Part shown: positions 53,601-61,685 of the stretch, in pieces
Layout: the number at the start of each line of letters is the position of its first letter
How positions within the stretch are numbered: the stretch's first letter is position 1
Notes under the pieces: generated by a model
The model's database searches: none
Told to the model about the DNA's origin: nothing
What the model saw: only the letters and a program-made list of their open reading frames with translations
NCBI GenBank assembly: GCA_965221405.1
Contig: CBDCSE010000002.1
Location: forward strand, 1,488,001-1,552,000
DNA length: 64,000 nucleotides
From: JAPOUP01 sp965221405
GTDB lineage: Bacteria; Pseudomonadota; Alphaproteobacteria; Rhodobacterales; Rhodobacteraceae
Reading direction: 5' to 3'
Made by a program: the position numbers and the translations under genes

Positions 53601-55661
53601 TCAGGAGCGCCTGGGTGTTCGGTTCATCCCCGCGTGTGCGGGGAACAGTCAATCCAGACATCCCACGCCTCGACGATGTGCGGTTCATCCCCGCGTGTGC
53701 GGGGAACAGATTGACTACAAGATTGATGGTGTGCCGCAAACCGGTTCATCCCCGCGTGTGCGGGGAACAGTCCGGATCGGTGCGTACGCTGACAGTCGTG
53801 GACGGTTCATCCCCGCGTGTGCGGGGAACAGTCCCTCTGCGCATCCGTCCACTCGTTCCGTTCCGGTTCATCCCCGCGTGTGCGGGGAACAGGCTGCGCC
53901 GAATCAGGGAGACAGGACGCATGACGGTTCATCCCCGCGTGTGCGGGGAACAGTCCGGGCCAGCTCCAGTCCCGGCGACATGGTACGGTTCATCCCCGCG
54001 TGTGCGGGGAACAGTATCCTGCATTGTCTGCATTTTTCCCACATTTCGGTTCATCCCCGCGTGTGCGGGGAACAGCACCATACAGCGGCGGCAAGCTACC
54101 GATCCTGCGGTTCATCCCCGCGTGTGCGGGGAACAGCAGTGCGCGGCGATTATGCGGAGCAGAGCGGTCGGTTCATCCCCGCGTGTGCGGGGAACAGTCC
54201 ATGACGAGCCCGGATGGAGCCCTGCTGTCCGGTTCATCCCCGCGTGTGCGGGGAACAGATCTGGACGGTTTCCGAGAACCCGTCCAGCCCCGGTTCATCC
54301 CCGCGTGTGCGGGGAACAGGTAAGCCGAACCCACCAGCCAGGTCTACCAGGCGGTTCATCCCCGCGTGTGCGGGGAACAGTCACCAGCGTTACGGAAAGC
54401 GTCCTTGAGCGCCGGTTCATCCCCGCGTGTGCGGGGAACAGCCGCCCGGCTCGCGTTCGCCAGGGACGCCGGCCGGTTCATCCCCGCGTGTGCGGGGAAC
54501 AGTGACGGTCTCGCCGCGCACATTTGTGTATGTCCGGTTCATCCCCGCGTGTGCGGGGAACAGGAGAACCCGTCCAGCCCCCTGATCCCGACGGGCGGTT
54601 CATCCCCGCGTGTGCGGGGAACAGAGATACCGGGACTCGATCTGATGTTCCGGTGGCGGTTCATCCCCGCGTGTGCGGGGAACAGCTTTGATGGCAAATT
54701 CCCACCGTCTGGATCGTCGGTTCATCCCCGCGTGTGCGGGGAACAGCCTCTGGAGACCTATACCATTCGCGCCGCAATCGGTTCATCCCCGCGTGTGCGG
54801 GGAACAGTCTGACGGAGGGTCTATAAGGCACATGTCATTCGGTTCATCCCCGCGTGTGCGGGGAACAGGGCGTCAGGATGGCCGCGTGATGGCGGCGCGT
54901 CGGTTCATCCCCGCGTGTGCGGGGAACAGGCGTCGGAAAGCGTGACAGCGGTTCCCGCTCTCGGTTCATCCCCGCGTGTGCGGGGAACAGTCCGGATCTC
55001 GCCGTTCACCCCGTCGGGAACGCGGTTCATCCCCGCGTGTGCGGGGAACAGGCTGGCCGCCGGTACCCTTTCCCATCCGCAGTCGGTTCATCCCCGCGTG
55101 TGCGGGGAACAGGAGTTCGGCACGAAACGGATTCCGGAACGGCCCGGTTCATCCCCGCGTGTGCGGGGAACAGATCCCCGCGGCCTTTTCGGCAAGGGCG
55201 TCGATCGGTTCATCCCCGCGTGTGCGGGGAACAGCCGTCCAGCTGCGCCCTGACCTCATCCTCGGTCGGTTCATCCCCGCGTGTGCGGGGAACAGGTTCC
55301 GGTGACGTTGATCTCAAGCCAACGAAACGGTTCATCCCCGCGTGTGCGGGGAACAGAGCGTCGGACCGGCGCTCGAGGATTCCCTCGACGGTTCATCCCC
55401 GCGTGTGCGGGGAACAGGAGGCCGAGCAGATCCTGCGCTACGTCACCGACGGTTCATCCCCGCGTGTGCGGGGAACAGTCCGGATCTCGCCGTTCACCCC
55501 GTCAGGAACGCGGTTCATCCCCGCGTGTGCGGGGAACAGCCTCCCTGTCCAGCATCATCAGGTTGAAATTGCGGTTCATCCCCGCGTGTGCGGGGAACAG
55601 GAGATCCCGTTCGACAAGTGCCATCACGCCGTCGGTTCATCCCCGCGTGTGCGGGGAACAG
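50693..55661 (-). CRISPR. Type I-E CRISPR array, main block, 82 repeats
   Basis: 82 repeats of 28 bp and 81 spacers of 33 bp on a strict 61-bp period from 50693 to the last repeat at 55634-55661. In the transcribed (minus) sense the repeat starts CTGTTCCCCGCA and ends GCGGGGATGAACC, with inner GTTCCCCGC/GCGGGGAT stem, the Cas6e substrate type. The base before each plus-strand repeat is C in 79 of 82 cases (G at 50875, A at 50936, T at 52644); this position is normally PAM-derived. Repeats look uniform. With the distal pieces the array has 86 repeats. Confidence 0.98.
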
Positions 55662-55740
55662 TCTGTCTGGAACCTATTGAAACTCCGCCATTTTCCTCAA
55701 GCCCGGATTCTTACCGGACCCTGCGAGCCGCACCGACATG
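55662..55740 (-). promoter_or_regulatory. CRISPR leader
   Basis: 79 bp between the cas2 stop and the first repeat. It must hold the array promoter and the integration signals read by Cas1-Cas2 unless the promoter lies inside cas2. It is less GC-rich near the repeat (TTTCAATAGG, read on the minus strand). Array polarity is supported by the degenerate repeats at the far end. Confidence 0.75.
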
Positions 55741-56040
55741 TCACTTTTCATCATAGCCCGCTTCCAGCGGCGCAAAGCTGACAAGCTTCAGCCCGTCAAA
55801 CTCGCGGGGCATGCGGCGATTGCGGCCAACGGTCGCAAAGTCGTAACCTTGGTCGTTCGGCGAGGCCCAGCACATCACAGCGTCTCCTTGACCGATCCCG
55901 GCCTCGACCTGAGCCCAGATGCGGTCGCGGACGCGCACCGAATATCGTCCGACATAGACGCCCGCCCGGATTTCCAGCAACCAGACGGCCAGCCGACCAC
56001 GCAGATTCGCTGGCGCGTTGTTAACCGCGATGACCAGCAT
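55741..56040 (-). CDS. cas2: CRISPR-associated Cas2, type I-E
   Basis: A 99-residue Cas2e: MLVIAVNNAPANLRGRLAVW, LLEIRAGVYVGRYSVRVRD and IGQGDAVMCWASPNDQGYDF. It forms the central dimer of the Cas1-Cas2 integrase that adds spacers at the leader. ATG 56040 overlaps the end of cas1 by 20 bp. Last gene of the cas operon, directly followed by the leader. The usual C-terminal tail is present. Confidence 0.95.
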   Translation of the reverse strand: MLVIAVNNAPANLRGRLAVWLLEIRAGVYVGRYSVRVRDRIWAQVEAGIGQGDAVMCWASPNDQGYDFATVGRNRRMPREFDGLKLVSFAPLEAGYDEK

Positions 56041-56956
56041 CACCGCTTGTCTCCTCCTCGAACGCGGGCCCCAACGCCTCGGGCGGCGGGTCCGGTCTGG
56101 GCAGTTTCCCGGCCTCCAGCAATTCATGGATGCCGGGAATGATCTTGTTCAACAGACCGGACTTCCGGAACGCGTCGCGGCACGCCAGACGCACTGCCCG
56201 CTCCGGCGTCATCTCTAGCTTGCCTTGCTGAGCTTTAGCGGCGACGCGGAAAGCCTCCGGAACCACGGTGTCCAGTTTCCAGATATCCGCGATGTCATAG
56301 ACGAAACTGCGTGGCTTGCCGGTGTGCAGGAAGCCGATCGCGGGGGCGTATCCCGCCGCCAAGACGGCGGCCTCGGAGAGCCCGTGCAGGCAAGCGGTGG
56401 CCGACGAAAGGCAACGGTTCGGAACATCACCGCTGCCCCAGTCGGTAATGTCATACCTGCGCTTGGTCCATTTGACCCCATGGCGGTCGGCCAGAAGGTC
56501 GTATGCATGACGTACCCGTTGCCCCTCAATTCCGCGCAGCTGGTCGACGGAACGTCTTGTGGGCGGGTCTTCCCCGAAGCGGCGGGCGTACATTGCACGG
56601 ACAACACGCAGGCGGGCGCTGTCGTCTAGCGCAAGCCTCGCCTGCCAAAGCAGATTGTCGGACCGTGCCCCGCCCGGCTGGCCCGCGGAATACAACCGAA
56701 CGCCTCCCTCGCCCACCCAGGTCACCAACGTGCCCGCCCGTCCCGCTAGCGCCACGGCCGCATGGCTGATCCGGGCTCCGGGCTCCAGCATCAGGCAGGC
56801 GATTCCGCCAATTGGGATATGTGTGCGTACGCCGTCGGCATCGATGGCGACGCAGGCACCGTCCCTTACGTCGATCCGCGCCCGTTCCACGAAAACCATC
56901 GCCGCCCTTTCCTTGAGCGGAATCGGCTTGGGCGGCGGCAGTCCCGGAAGGTTCAT
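56021..56956 (-). CDS. cas1: CRISPR-associated endonuclease Cas1, type I-E
   Basis: A 311-residue Cas1e. N-terminal LPPPKPIPLKERAAMVFVER; metal-ligand regions LRGIEGQRVRHAYDLLADRH (Glu), GFLHTGKPRSFVYDIADIWK (His and Asp). It is the integrase that inserts prespacers, with Cas2. ATG 56956 overlaps the cas6e stop by 4 bp. A longer open frame reaches 57727 but overlaps cas6e and is not conserved. Confidence 0.96.
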   Translation of the reverse strand: MNLPGLPPPKPIPLKERAAMVFVERARIDVRDGACVAIDADGVRTHIPIGGIACLMLEPGARISHAAVALAGRAGTLVTWVGEGGVRLYSAGQPGGARSDNLLWQARLALDDSARLRVVRAMYARRFGEDPPTRRSVDQLRGIEGQRVRHAYDLLADRHGVKWTKRRYDITDWGSGDVPNRCLSSATACLHGLSEAAVLAAGYAPAIGFLHTGKPRSFVYDIADIWKLDTVVPEAFRVAAKAQQGKLEMTPERAVRLACRDAFRKSGLLNKIIPGIHELLEAGKLPRPDPPPEALGPAFEEETSGDAGHRG

Positions 56957-57630
56957 CTTGCCCTGCGGATCAACATCAGCCCGCAGCCCCAGGCCTTGGC
57001 CCGGCCGAAGCCTTGCGCCAGCGCGGGCAGGAACGCGTCGGGGTCGGTGATCTCGATCTCTCCTCTCAAATCGAGGATCCCGAAGGTCGCGCCGTCGCGC
57101 CGCCTTCGCCCCAGTTCCAGAGTGGAATATCCCTCCGTGACGGTTGACAGCGGCAAGTAGCCCATCCTGCGCCCTTGCCCCTTCATCCATGCGGCGGCGG
57201 CCTCTGCCGCCAGCCGTGGCCGCGCCTCTGCGCGGCCATTTCCGGCCGGCACCTCGCTCAGCAGGTCCATCACGACATCGACCCGTCGGCTCCGGCCCTG
57301 ATCGACGCGTCGCGCACGGGTAGCGTTGACGCGCAGGACATAATGCAGCCTGTCGCCTGTCCTTAGCTTCGGTTCGAACGCCTTGACTTCCGGCGGCAGG
57401 AAAAGTCCGCTTCCTTCCGGCGGTCGCGCCGAGAGCGTCATGAACCGGCCCCTGCCGTCGTGGCGCCAAAGAAAGTCCCTCTTCCGTGCGTGGCTGTCGG
57501 AAAAGACCGACCAGATCAACCGATGATGCGCATCCGCTGCCATCGCGGGATCTTCGGGGTTCAAGAGCGGCATCAACGCCTTCGCCGAGGCGGCGCCGTC
57601 CAGCGTCAGCCGTGTCAGATAGAGCGTCAT
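56953..57630 (-). CDS. cas6e: CRISPR RNA endoribonuclease Cas6e
   Basis: A 225-residue Cas6e (CasE/Cse3): MTLYLTRLTLDG, ADAHHRLIWSVFSD with the catalytic His, DFLWRH, and the C-terminal glycine-rich GFGRAKAWGCGLMLIRR loop. It cuts the repeat stem, leaving the 8-nt AUGAACCG handle at crRNA 5' ends, and stays bound in Cascade. ATG 57630 overlaps the cas5e stop by 4 bp. Confidence 0.95.
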   Translation of the reverse strand: MTLYLTRLTLDGAASAKALMPLLNPEDPAMAADAHHRLIWSVFSDSHARKRDFLWRHDGRGRFMTLSARPPEGSGLFLPPEVKAFEPKLRTGDRLHYVLRVNATRARRVDQGRSRRVDVVMDLLSEVPAGNGRAEARPRLAAEAAAAWMKGQGRRMGYLPLSTVTEGYSTLELGRRRRDGATFGILDLRGEIEITDPDAFLPALAQGFGRAKAWGCGLMLIRRAR

Positions 57631-58313
57631 GCGTCGGGCTCCGGCCTGTAGACGTGCACGATGCGCTGGCCGAAATGCCATGCCTCACGGTCGAGAGGGT
57701 CGTCCCACCGCGTCTCGGTCCAGCCATCGCCGATCCCCTCGTCCGACGCGATCAACAGGGGCCGGGACGGATCAAGACTCAGAAACGGCGGAAGGGTTAT
57801 CCGAGCCAGAGCGTCGGCGGGGTTGTCAGCCTTCACCACCTTCGGGTCCATTGGCGCGGACAGCGGACAGCTCTTCCTGCCGAGGTAGGGCGTAAAGGCG
57901 GGTTTCTTAAAGGCCTCGTCCAATTGTGGAATCTCCCCGCCCCACAAGGCCACCCCAAAAGCGCAGTCGCTGCGGTATTCACGCCGCGTGATGATCCCGG
58001 TATCCGTCCGGTGCAGCGCTTCCAGCGCCATTCGCCGGGTTTTCGGCTTCTTGACCCTGGCTGACGGCACAGTCTGCACGGTGTGAAAGTCGCGCCAGAT
58101 CTCGCTCGCATGCAGAACCGAAACGGCGGTTCTCCATGAAGCCAGCGCCGCCTGCCCTTCCCTGTCGTCCCGCCGCACGCCCAAGGCGGCGCCGATGAGG
58201 CCCAGCAGAGCGGAACGGCCCGGCCAGTGATGCGATCCGCGCCATTCGTGCCCCGCCAGATCGCCGAAGGCACCCATCGGCGCTACAAGGGCGAGGATCA
58301 GGTATTCAGTCAT
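57627..58313 (-). CDS. cas5e: Cascade subunit Cas5e
   Basis: A 228-residue Cas5e (CasD): YLILALVAPMGAFGD, the conserved R.T...P..SALLGLIGAALG region, FHTVQTVPS, RREYRSDCAFGVALWG, and AFTPYLGRKSCPLSAP. It holds the crRNA 5' handle in Cascade. Overlaps cas7e by 8 bp and cas6e by 4 bp, consistent with one polycistronic mRNA. Confidence 0.95.
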   Translation of the reverse strand: MTEYLILALVAPMGAFGDLAGHEWRGSHHWPGRSALLGLIGAALGVRRDDREGQAALASWRTAVSVLHASEIWRDFHTVQTVPSARVKKPKTRRMALEALHRTDTGIITRREYRSDCAFGVALWGGEIPQLDEAFKKPAFTPYLGRKSCPLSAPMDPKVVKADNPADALARITLPPFLSLDPSRPLLIASDEGIGDGWTETRWDDPLDREAWHFGQRIVHVYRPEPDA

Positions 58314-59379
58314 CCGTCATCGCAGCTGTAGCGAAGGCCTTGATCGACCCGATGCTGCCCTCGCCCTTCGTGACGTCCATGATCTGGCGGCTTTCCGGGA
58401 CCCCGCCGAAATACGCCGCGTCCAGCGCCTCGGCCGTTTTCCAGAGCGCGGCGACGGAAGCCTCGAGCAGATCGTCACCCGTCACGGGCCTGAAGAACGC
58501 GCCCGCCAAGGACCGGGGCTGTCTGTCGCCCCTTTCCGCCATCACGAAACTGGCGAATGTCTGGTGTGCAAACGAGTTCCGCTTTCCCGAAGGGGTGGCG
58601 GTCGCCAGCGCCTCGGCCAGCGCACCCGCCGACTGCGCCGCCAGGGCCGTGTCGCCACCGAGGTTCTCCTTGAGCAATGCGGCGTTCACGCAGGCGTACG
58701 TGTAAAACACGCCCGACCCGAAACCGGCGTCGCCCACGAAGCCAGCGCCCGCGTCCTCGGAGGGGCGTTTCAAATCGTCGACAGCGGTGTAGAAATCGTC
58801 CTCCACAAGTGCGCGATGGGTGGTCAGGGCGTGACTGACCTGAACCGCGGCATCGCGGTTGAAATCCGGGTCGTCGGCCAACATCCGGCCGAACATGGCG
58901 ACGTCCGCCGCCCCATCGGCTCGGCGAAGGACCATCTTTTTGAGCTCCTTGACGTCCGGCAGGGCTTCCCCCGCCGCGGCCTTGCGCACGAGGTCAATGG
59001 CACATGCGCGTTCGTCGGGCGACACGAAGGCCAGCTGGCGGGTGCGGATGTGACCGGCATCCTTCGCCTTCTCGTCGATCTTGCCGAAAACGTCGGCAAC
59101 CTTCGCGGCAAGGTCGGCGGCCGCATCGCCATCGACGCCTTCACTAGCCAAGGCATCGCGGATCACCTCGCCGATCCGCTGGGTCCGTTCGCCCAGATGG
59201 CCCTCCAGATCGGTCTGCATCACGTCCGAAAGGCGCGCCGCGCGCTTCAGTGACTGGCTGGAAATCCGCAACCGCGGGGCTCCGCCGTAGGTCGCCGACT
59301 TCGGACGTCCCTGATCGTCTCGGTTCGGGTTCGACAGCGGGTAGATCGTAAGATAGTGCAACTGCAGAAATCGGCTCAT
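58306..59379 (-). CDS. cas7e: Cascade backbone subunit Cas7e
   Basis: A 357-residue Cas7e (CasC): FLQLHYLTIYPLSNPNRDDQ, APRLRISSQSLKRAAR, ADDPDFNRDAAVQVSHALTT, GFGSGVFYTYACVNAALL and the thumb region. Six copies coat the spacer part of the crRNA and flip out every sixth base. Overlaps cas11 by 4 bp. Confidence 0.96.
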   Translation of the reverse strand: MSRFLQLHYLTIYPLSNPNRDDQGRPKSATYGGAPRLRISSQSLKRAARLSDVMQTDLEGHLGERTQRIGEVIRDALASEGVDGDAAADLAAKVADVFGKIDEKAKDAGHIRTRQLAFVSPDERACAIDLVRKAAAGEALPDVKELKKMVLRRADGAADVAMFGRMLADDPDFNRDAAVQVSHALTTHRALVEDDFYTAVDDLKRPSEDAGAGFVGDAGFGSGVFYTYACVNAALLKENLGGDTALAAQSAGALAEALATATPSGKRNSFAHQTFASFVMAERGDRQPRSLAGAFFRPVTGDDLLEASVAALWKTAEALDAAYFGGVPESRQIMDVTKGEGSIGSIKAFATAAMTDD

Positions 59380-59906
59380 GTCCGGGTCTCCTCATCCTCA
59401 AATGACGGTTTGGCGTCCGCTGCGCCGTGATAGTCGAAGCACCACTCGGTACGGATACGTTCGTTCCACCAGTAAAGGTCCTCCGCCAACTTGCGCACGT
59501 CCGCGCTGCCACCGACGATTCCCAATGCGCGCGCCAGGGGACGGATCAGGTCGCGCGGAGCCTCCGTCCTGATCAGGGCGTTGAAGCGGATCGGACTCAG
59601 CGGAGGCGGATCGCCGGCTCCGAAGCGGCGCGCGGCGGCCGCACCCTGTCCATCTTTCATGTGGGCCAGCGCCACGGCAATCAGCGCCAGCCGGTCCGGC
59701 CCGTCCGCGCGTCGGCGCAGTTCATGGCCCGTGTCGCACAGCGCACGGTTCAGGTCGTGCACAGCCGAGACCCCAAGCACCGCCAGTGGCGTGTCGGCAC
59801 GGCGCAACACGGCTCGTGCTCTACGGGCTCGGCCGGTCTCGGCATCGATCGCGTTGCGCCACCACCTCATGCTGAGTTCTCCGACCGACGGATGATCGTC
59901 GCTCAT
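59376..59906 (-). CDS. cse2: Cascade small subunit Cse2 (Cas11)
   Basis: A 176-residue Cse2 (CasB): MRWWRNAIDAETGRARRARA followed by VLRRADTP, RFGAGDPPPLSPIRFNALIR, and the C-terminal WWNERIRTEWCFDYHG. Two copies line the belly of Cascade and stabilise the displaced DNA strand. It overlaps cas8e and cas7e by 4 bp each. Confidence 0.94.
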   Translation of the reverse strand: MSDDHPSVGELSMRWWRNAIDAETGRARRARAVLRRADTPLAVLGVSAVHDLNRALCDTGHELRRRADGPDRLALIAVALAHMKDGQGAAAARRFGAGDPPPLSPIRFNALIRTEAPRDLIRPLARALGIVGGSADVRKLAEDLYWWNERIRTEWCFDYHGAADAKPSFEDEETRT

Positions 59907-61384
59907 TCCTCTTTCCCTTTCTTCGTGGGTTTTTCTGGCAGCTTAAGCTCAAGCGCCCGGTAGATCTTCTTTGCCAATCTGCCGTGCCCGGTGAACGCGC
60001 CGAGAAGCGACCTGCGCGCCGCCACCGCCCTGCCGCGGCGTGTCTCCTGCAAATCGGAGAGCCCCGGCAGGACCCGTTCGTCAAACAGTGCCAGCGCCAC
60101 CCGGCGCATCTCAGCCAGCCAAGCACCGGGGTCGGGGGGAGCGCGGTTCGAAAGCGCGGCGACACGGTCGACGAAGGGCTGCTGCGTGCGTTCGAAAAAC
60201 GCCCGCCTTGCCGCGTCCGCCGCTCCGGTTGCGGCTTCGGTCTCGCCCATCCCTTCGCGAACGCACATCGCCAGCGCGAATCCCGCCTGTTCGGCAGCCT
60301 CGATCATCGAGAGCGCGGAAAGCTCCGCCTCGAATGTCAGGGGGAAGACCGGCTGTTCCGACCATAGGAAATCCAGCGGCTTCATGTTATCCATCGCCCA
60401 ACCGGCGACGATCAGGTCGACCCGGGGGGCGCCAAAAACCTCGAGGTGCCGCTCCAGGCTCTTCGGACGGTGGCGCTTTTCGGATTGGAGGATGACCCCC
60501 CGCCAGTCGCGATAGCCGAAAGGCCCGGGCCGGGGGTGCATCGGCAAGGGCTGTCCCTTGGCATCATCGTAGTATGGCGAGAGATAATGCACCCAATGGG
60601 CGTAGTTCGTGCCGTAGGGTCGCTGAATGACGCCCGTGACCCCATCGCCGTTCGTGACAAGTCGAAGCCGGCGCGGCTGGCCAAAGAACATCTCCGGTGG
60701 TGGACTGTCCATCGGACTGCCTTCGGGCACAACGACCTGACCTTCGTTCGAGGTCACGGTGGGCCGCATCCAAGGCAGGCGGGACAGTTCGTCCGGCCGA
60801 ATTGCCGCGCCAAAGGGCACGTTGGCCCAGATCAGCGGCCACAGTCCCTCGTCCTTGGGACGTAGCAGCGTTACCAACGGACCGCCGCCGCGCATCGAGG
60901 TGCGGTTGCCCGCGCCACCCGCAGGCGCAAAGGCCTGCAGCGTGAAGAGCGCCATTGCCGCCAGCGGCAGCGGCAGGGCCTCGTAACGATCACGCCTTAC
61001 CATCAGGTCGGCATTTTTCCTTGCCGTGCTACCGCCCGCGGAGTCGATGAACAGCATGTCGGGAGGGTTCGGCTCGCCCTCAAGCAGTTCGAAATCCTGT
61101 AGAAACCGTGGCCCGTCCCCAAGCAGGTTAAACGCAGGACTCAGAGGCGCCAGGGCATCCCGAAGTGTCTTCTGGTTCGGGGGTTCGAGTCGGGCGTCTT
61201 CGTCCCCTGGCGGGCAAGACAGGTAGATGAGGCCGATCAGCAGTTCGTGGCAGGCAAGGTTCAGGTCCGGGCGCGGCCAGGCCAGCCCCAGAACATCCGC
61301 ATTGGCAATCTGGTCAGGGCGGACAACCGCCGCGCCACCGCGATGGCGAACCGGAATCCACGGATCGGAAACAAGGTTTAGCAT
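59903..61384 (-). CDS. cas8e: Cascade large subunit Cas8e (Cse1)
   Basis: A 493-residue Cse1 (CasA): MLNLVSDPWIPVRHRGG at the N-terminus, PPNQKTLRDALAPLSPAFNLL, the zinc-less loop region FQAFAPAGGAGNRTSMRGG carrying the PAM-recognising glycine loop, and a C-terminal four-helix bundle. It reads the PAM and recruits Cas3. ATG 61384 matches the family start; TTG 61393 is an in-frame alternative. About 300 bp separate it from cas3, with hairpins and a pseudo-repeat, so it may have its own promoter. Confidence 0.94.
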   Translation of the reverse strand: MLNLVSDPWIPVRHRGGAAVVRPDQIANADVLGLAWPRPDLNLACHELLIGLIYLSCPPGDEDARLEPPNQKTLRDALAPLSPAFNLLGDGPRFLQDFELLEGEPNPPDMLFIDSAGGSTARKNADLMVRRDRYEALPLPLAAMALFTLQAFAPAGGAGNRTSMRGGGPLVTLLRPKDEGLWPLIWANVPFGAAIRPDELSRLPWMRPTVTSNEGQVVVPEGSPMDSPPPEMFFGQPRRLRLVTNGDGVTGVIQRPYGTNYAHWVHYLSPYYDDAKGQPLPMHPRPGPFGYRDWRGVILQSEKRHRPKSLERHLEVFGAPRVDLIVAGWAMDNMKPLDFLWSEQPVFPLTFEAELSALSMIEAAEQAGFALAMCVREGMGETEAATGAADAARRAFFERTQQPFVDRVAALSNRAPPDPGAWLAEMRRVALALFDERVLPGLSDLQETRRGRAVAARRSLLGAFTGHGRLAKKIYRALELKLPEKPTKKGKEE

Positions 61385-61521
61385 GTCGCACAATTCTTGA
61401 TTGATTGGATAGTCCTGCCCCGATATTGTCAGGGCAGGATCTTGGTGATGTGTGAGAACGGTCTATAACGGACCCATCTTCTTCGCTCCCCCCTTTATCA
61501 TAAATTTGGTGCCTAAATTCC

Positions 61522-61550
61522 GGGAGTCGGGCGGACCACGCCCGACTCCC
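61522..61550. promoter_or_regulatory. 12-bp perfect hairpin in the cas3-cas8e interval
   Basis: GGGAGTCGGGCG (61522-61533), five bases, exact complement (61539-61550). No T run follows on the minus strand, so full termination is doubtful; it may act as an attenuator or processing site between cas3 and the Cascade genes. Confidence 0.65.
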
Positions 61551-61590
61551 ATTAGCACTTTGGCCCGATTCGCAGTTGAGTTCAAGAACC

Positions 61591-61674
61591 TTGTAGATCT
61601 CCAATCTACAGTATATTCTTAATCCCCGCGTATGCGGGGAACGTACCGCCAAATTGGTCTCCAATTTACAGCAT
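61591..61674. promoter_or_regulatory. Duplicated palindromic element flanking the pseudo-repeat
   Basis: Two related inverted repeats: TGTAGAT-N5-ATCTACA (61592-61610) and AAATTGG-TCT-CCAATTT (61651-61667). The block TCTCCAATYTACAGYAT occurs at 61598-61614 and 61658-61674, 60 bp apart, nearly one CRISPR period. On the minus strand TATACT (61615-61610) could be a -10 box for cas8e. The elements could be operators, or guide and target of a crRNA-like RNA. Confidence 0.5.
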
Positions 61675-61685
61675 AGGCGGTTCAT
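61617..61685 (-). repeat. Solitary crRNA-like unit between cas3 and cas8e
   Basis: A degenerate repeat (61617-61644, with the intact CCCCGCGTATGCGGGGAAC stem core) lies 34 bp from a partial repeat GGTTCAT (61679-61685) that overlaps the cas3 stop codon. Read on the minus strand this is an AUGAACCG handle, a pseudo-spacer and a Cas6e-type stem, one unit of CRISPR spacing. The repeat has the GTATGCGG variant seen only at the old end of the main array. Confidence 0.65.

Noticed and set aside
50693..55661. Long plus-strand open frames encoding repeated peptides such as GSSPRVRGT, FIPACAGN and VHPRVCGEQ
   Set aside because: They are translations of the CRISPR repeat in three frames; the 61-bp period and the variable 33-bp spacers explain them fully.
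61314..61685. A 123-codon minus-strand frame whose ATG overlaps the cas3 stop
   Set aside because: It runs through the pseudo-repeat, the hairpin and the start of cas8e in another frame, is Arg/Ser-rich and has no recognisable domain.
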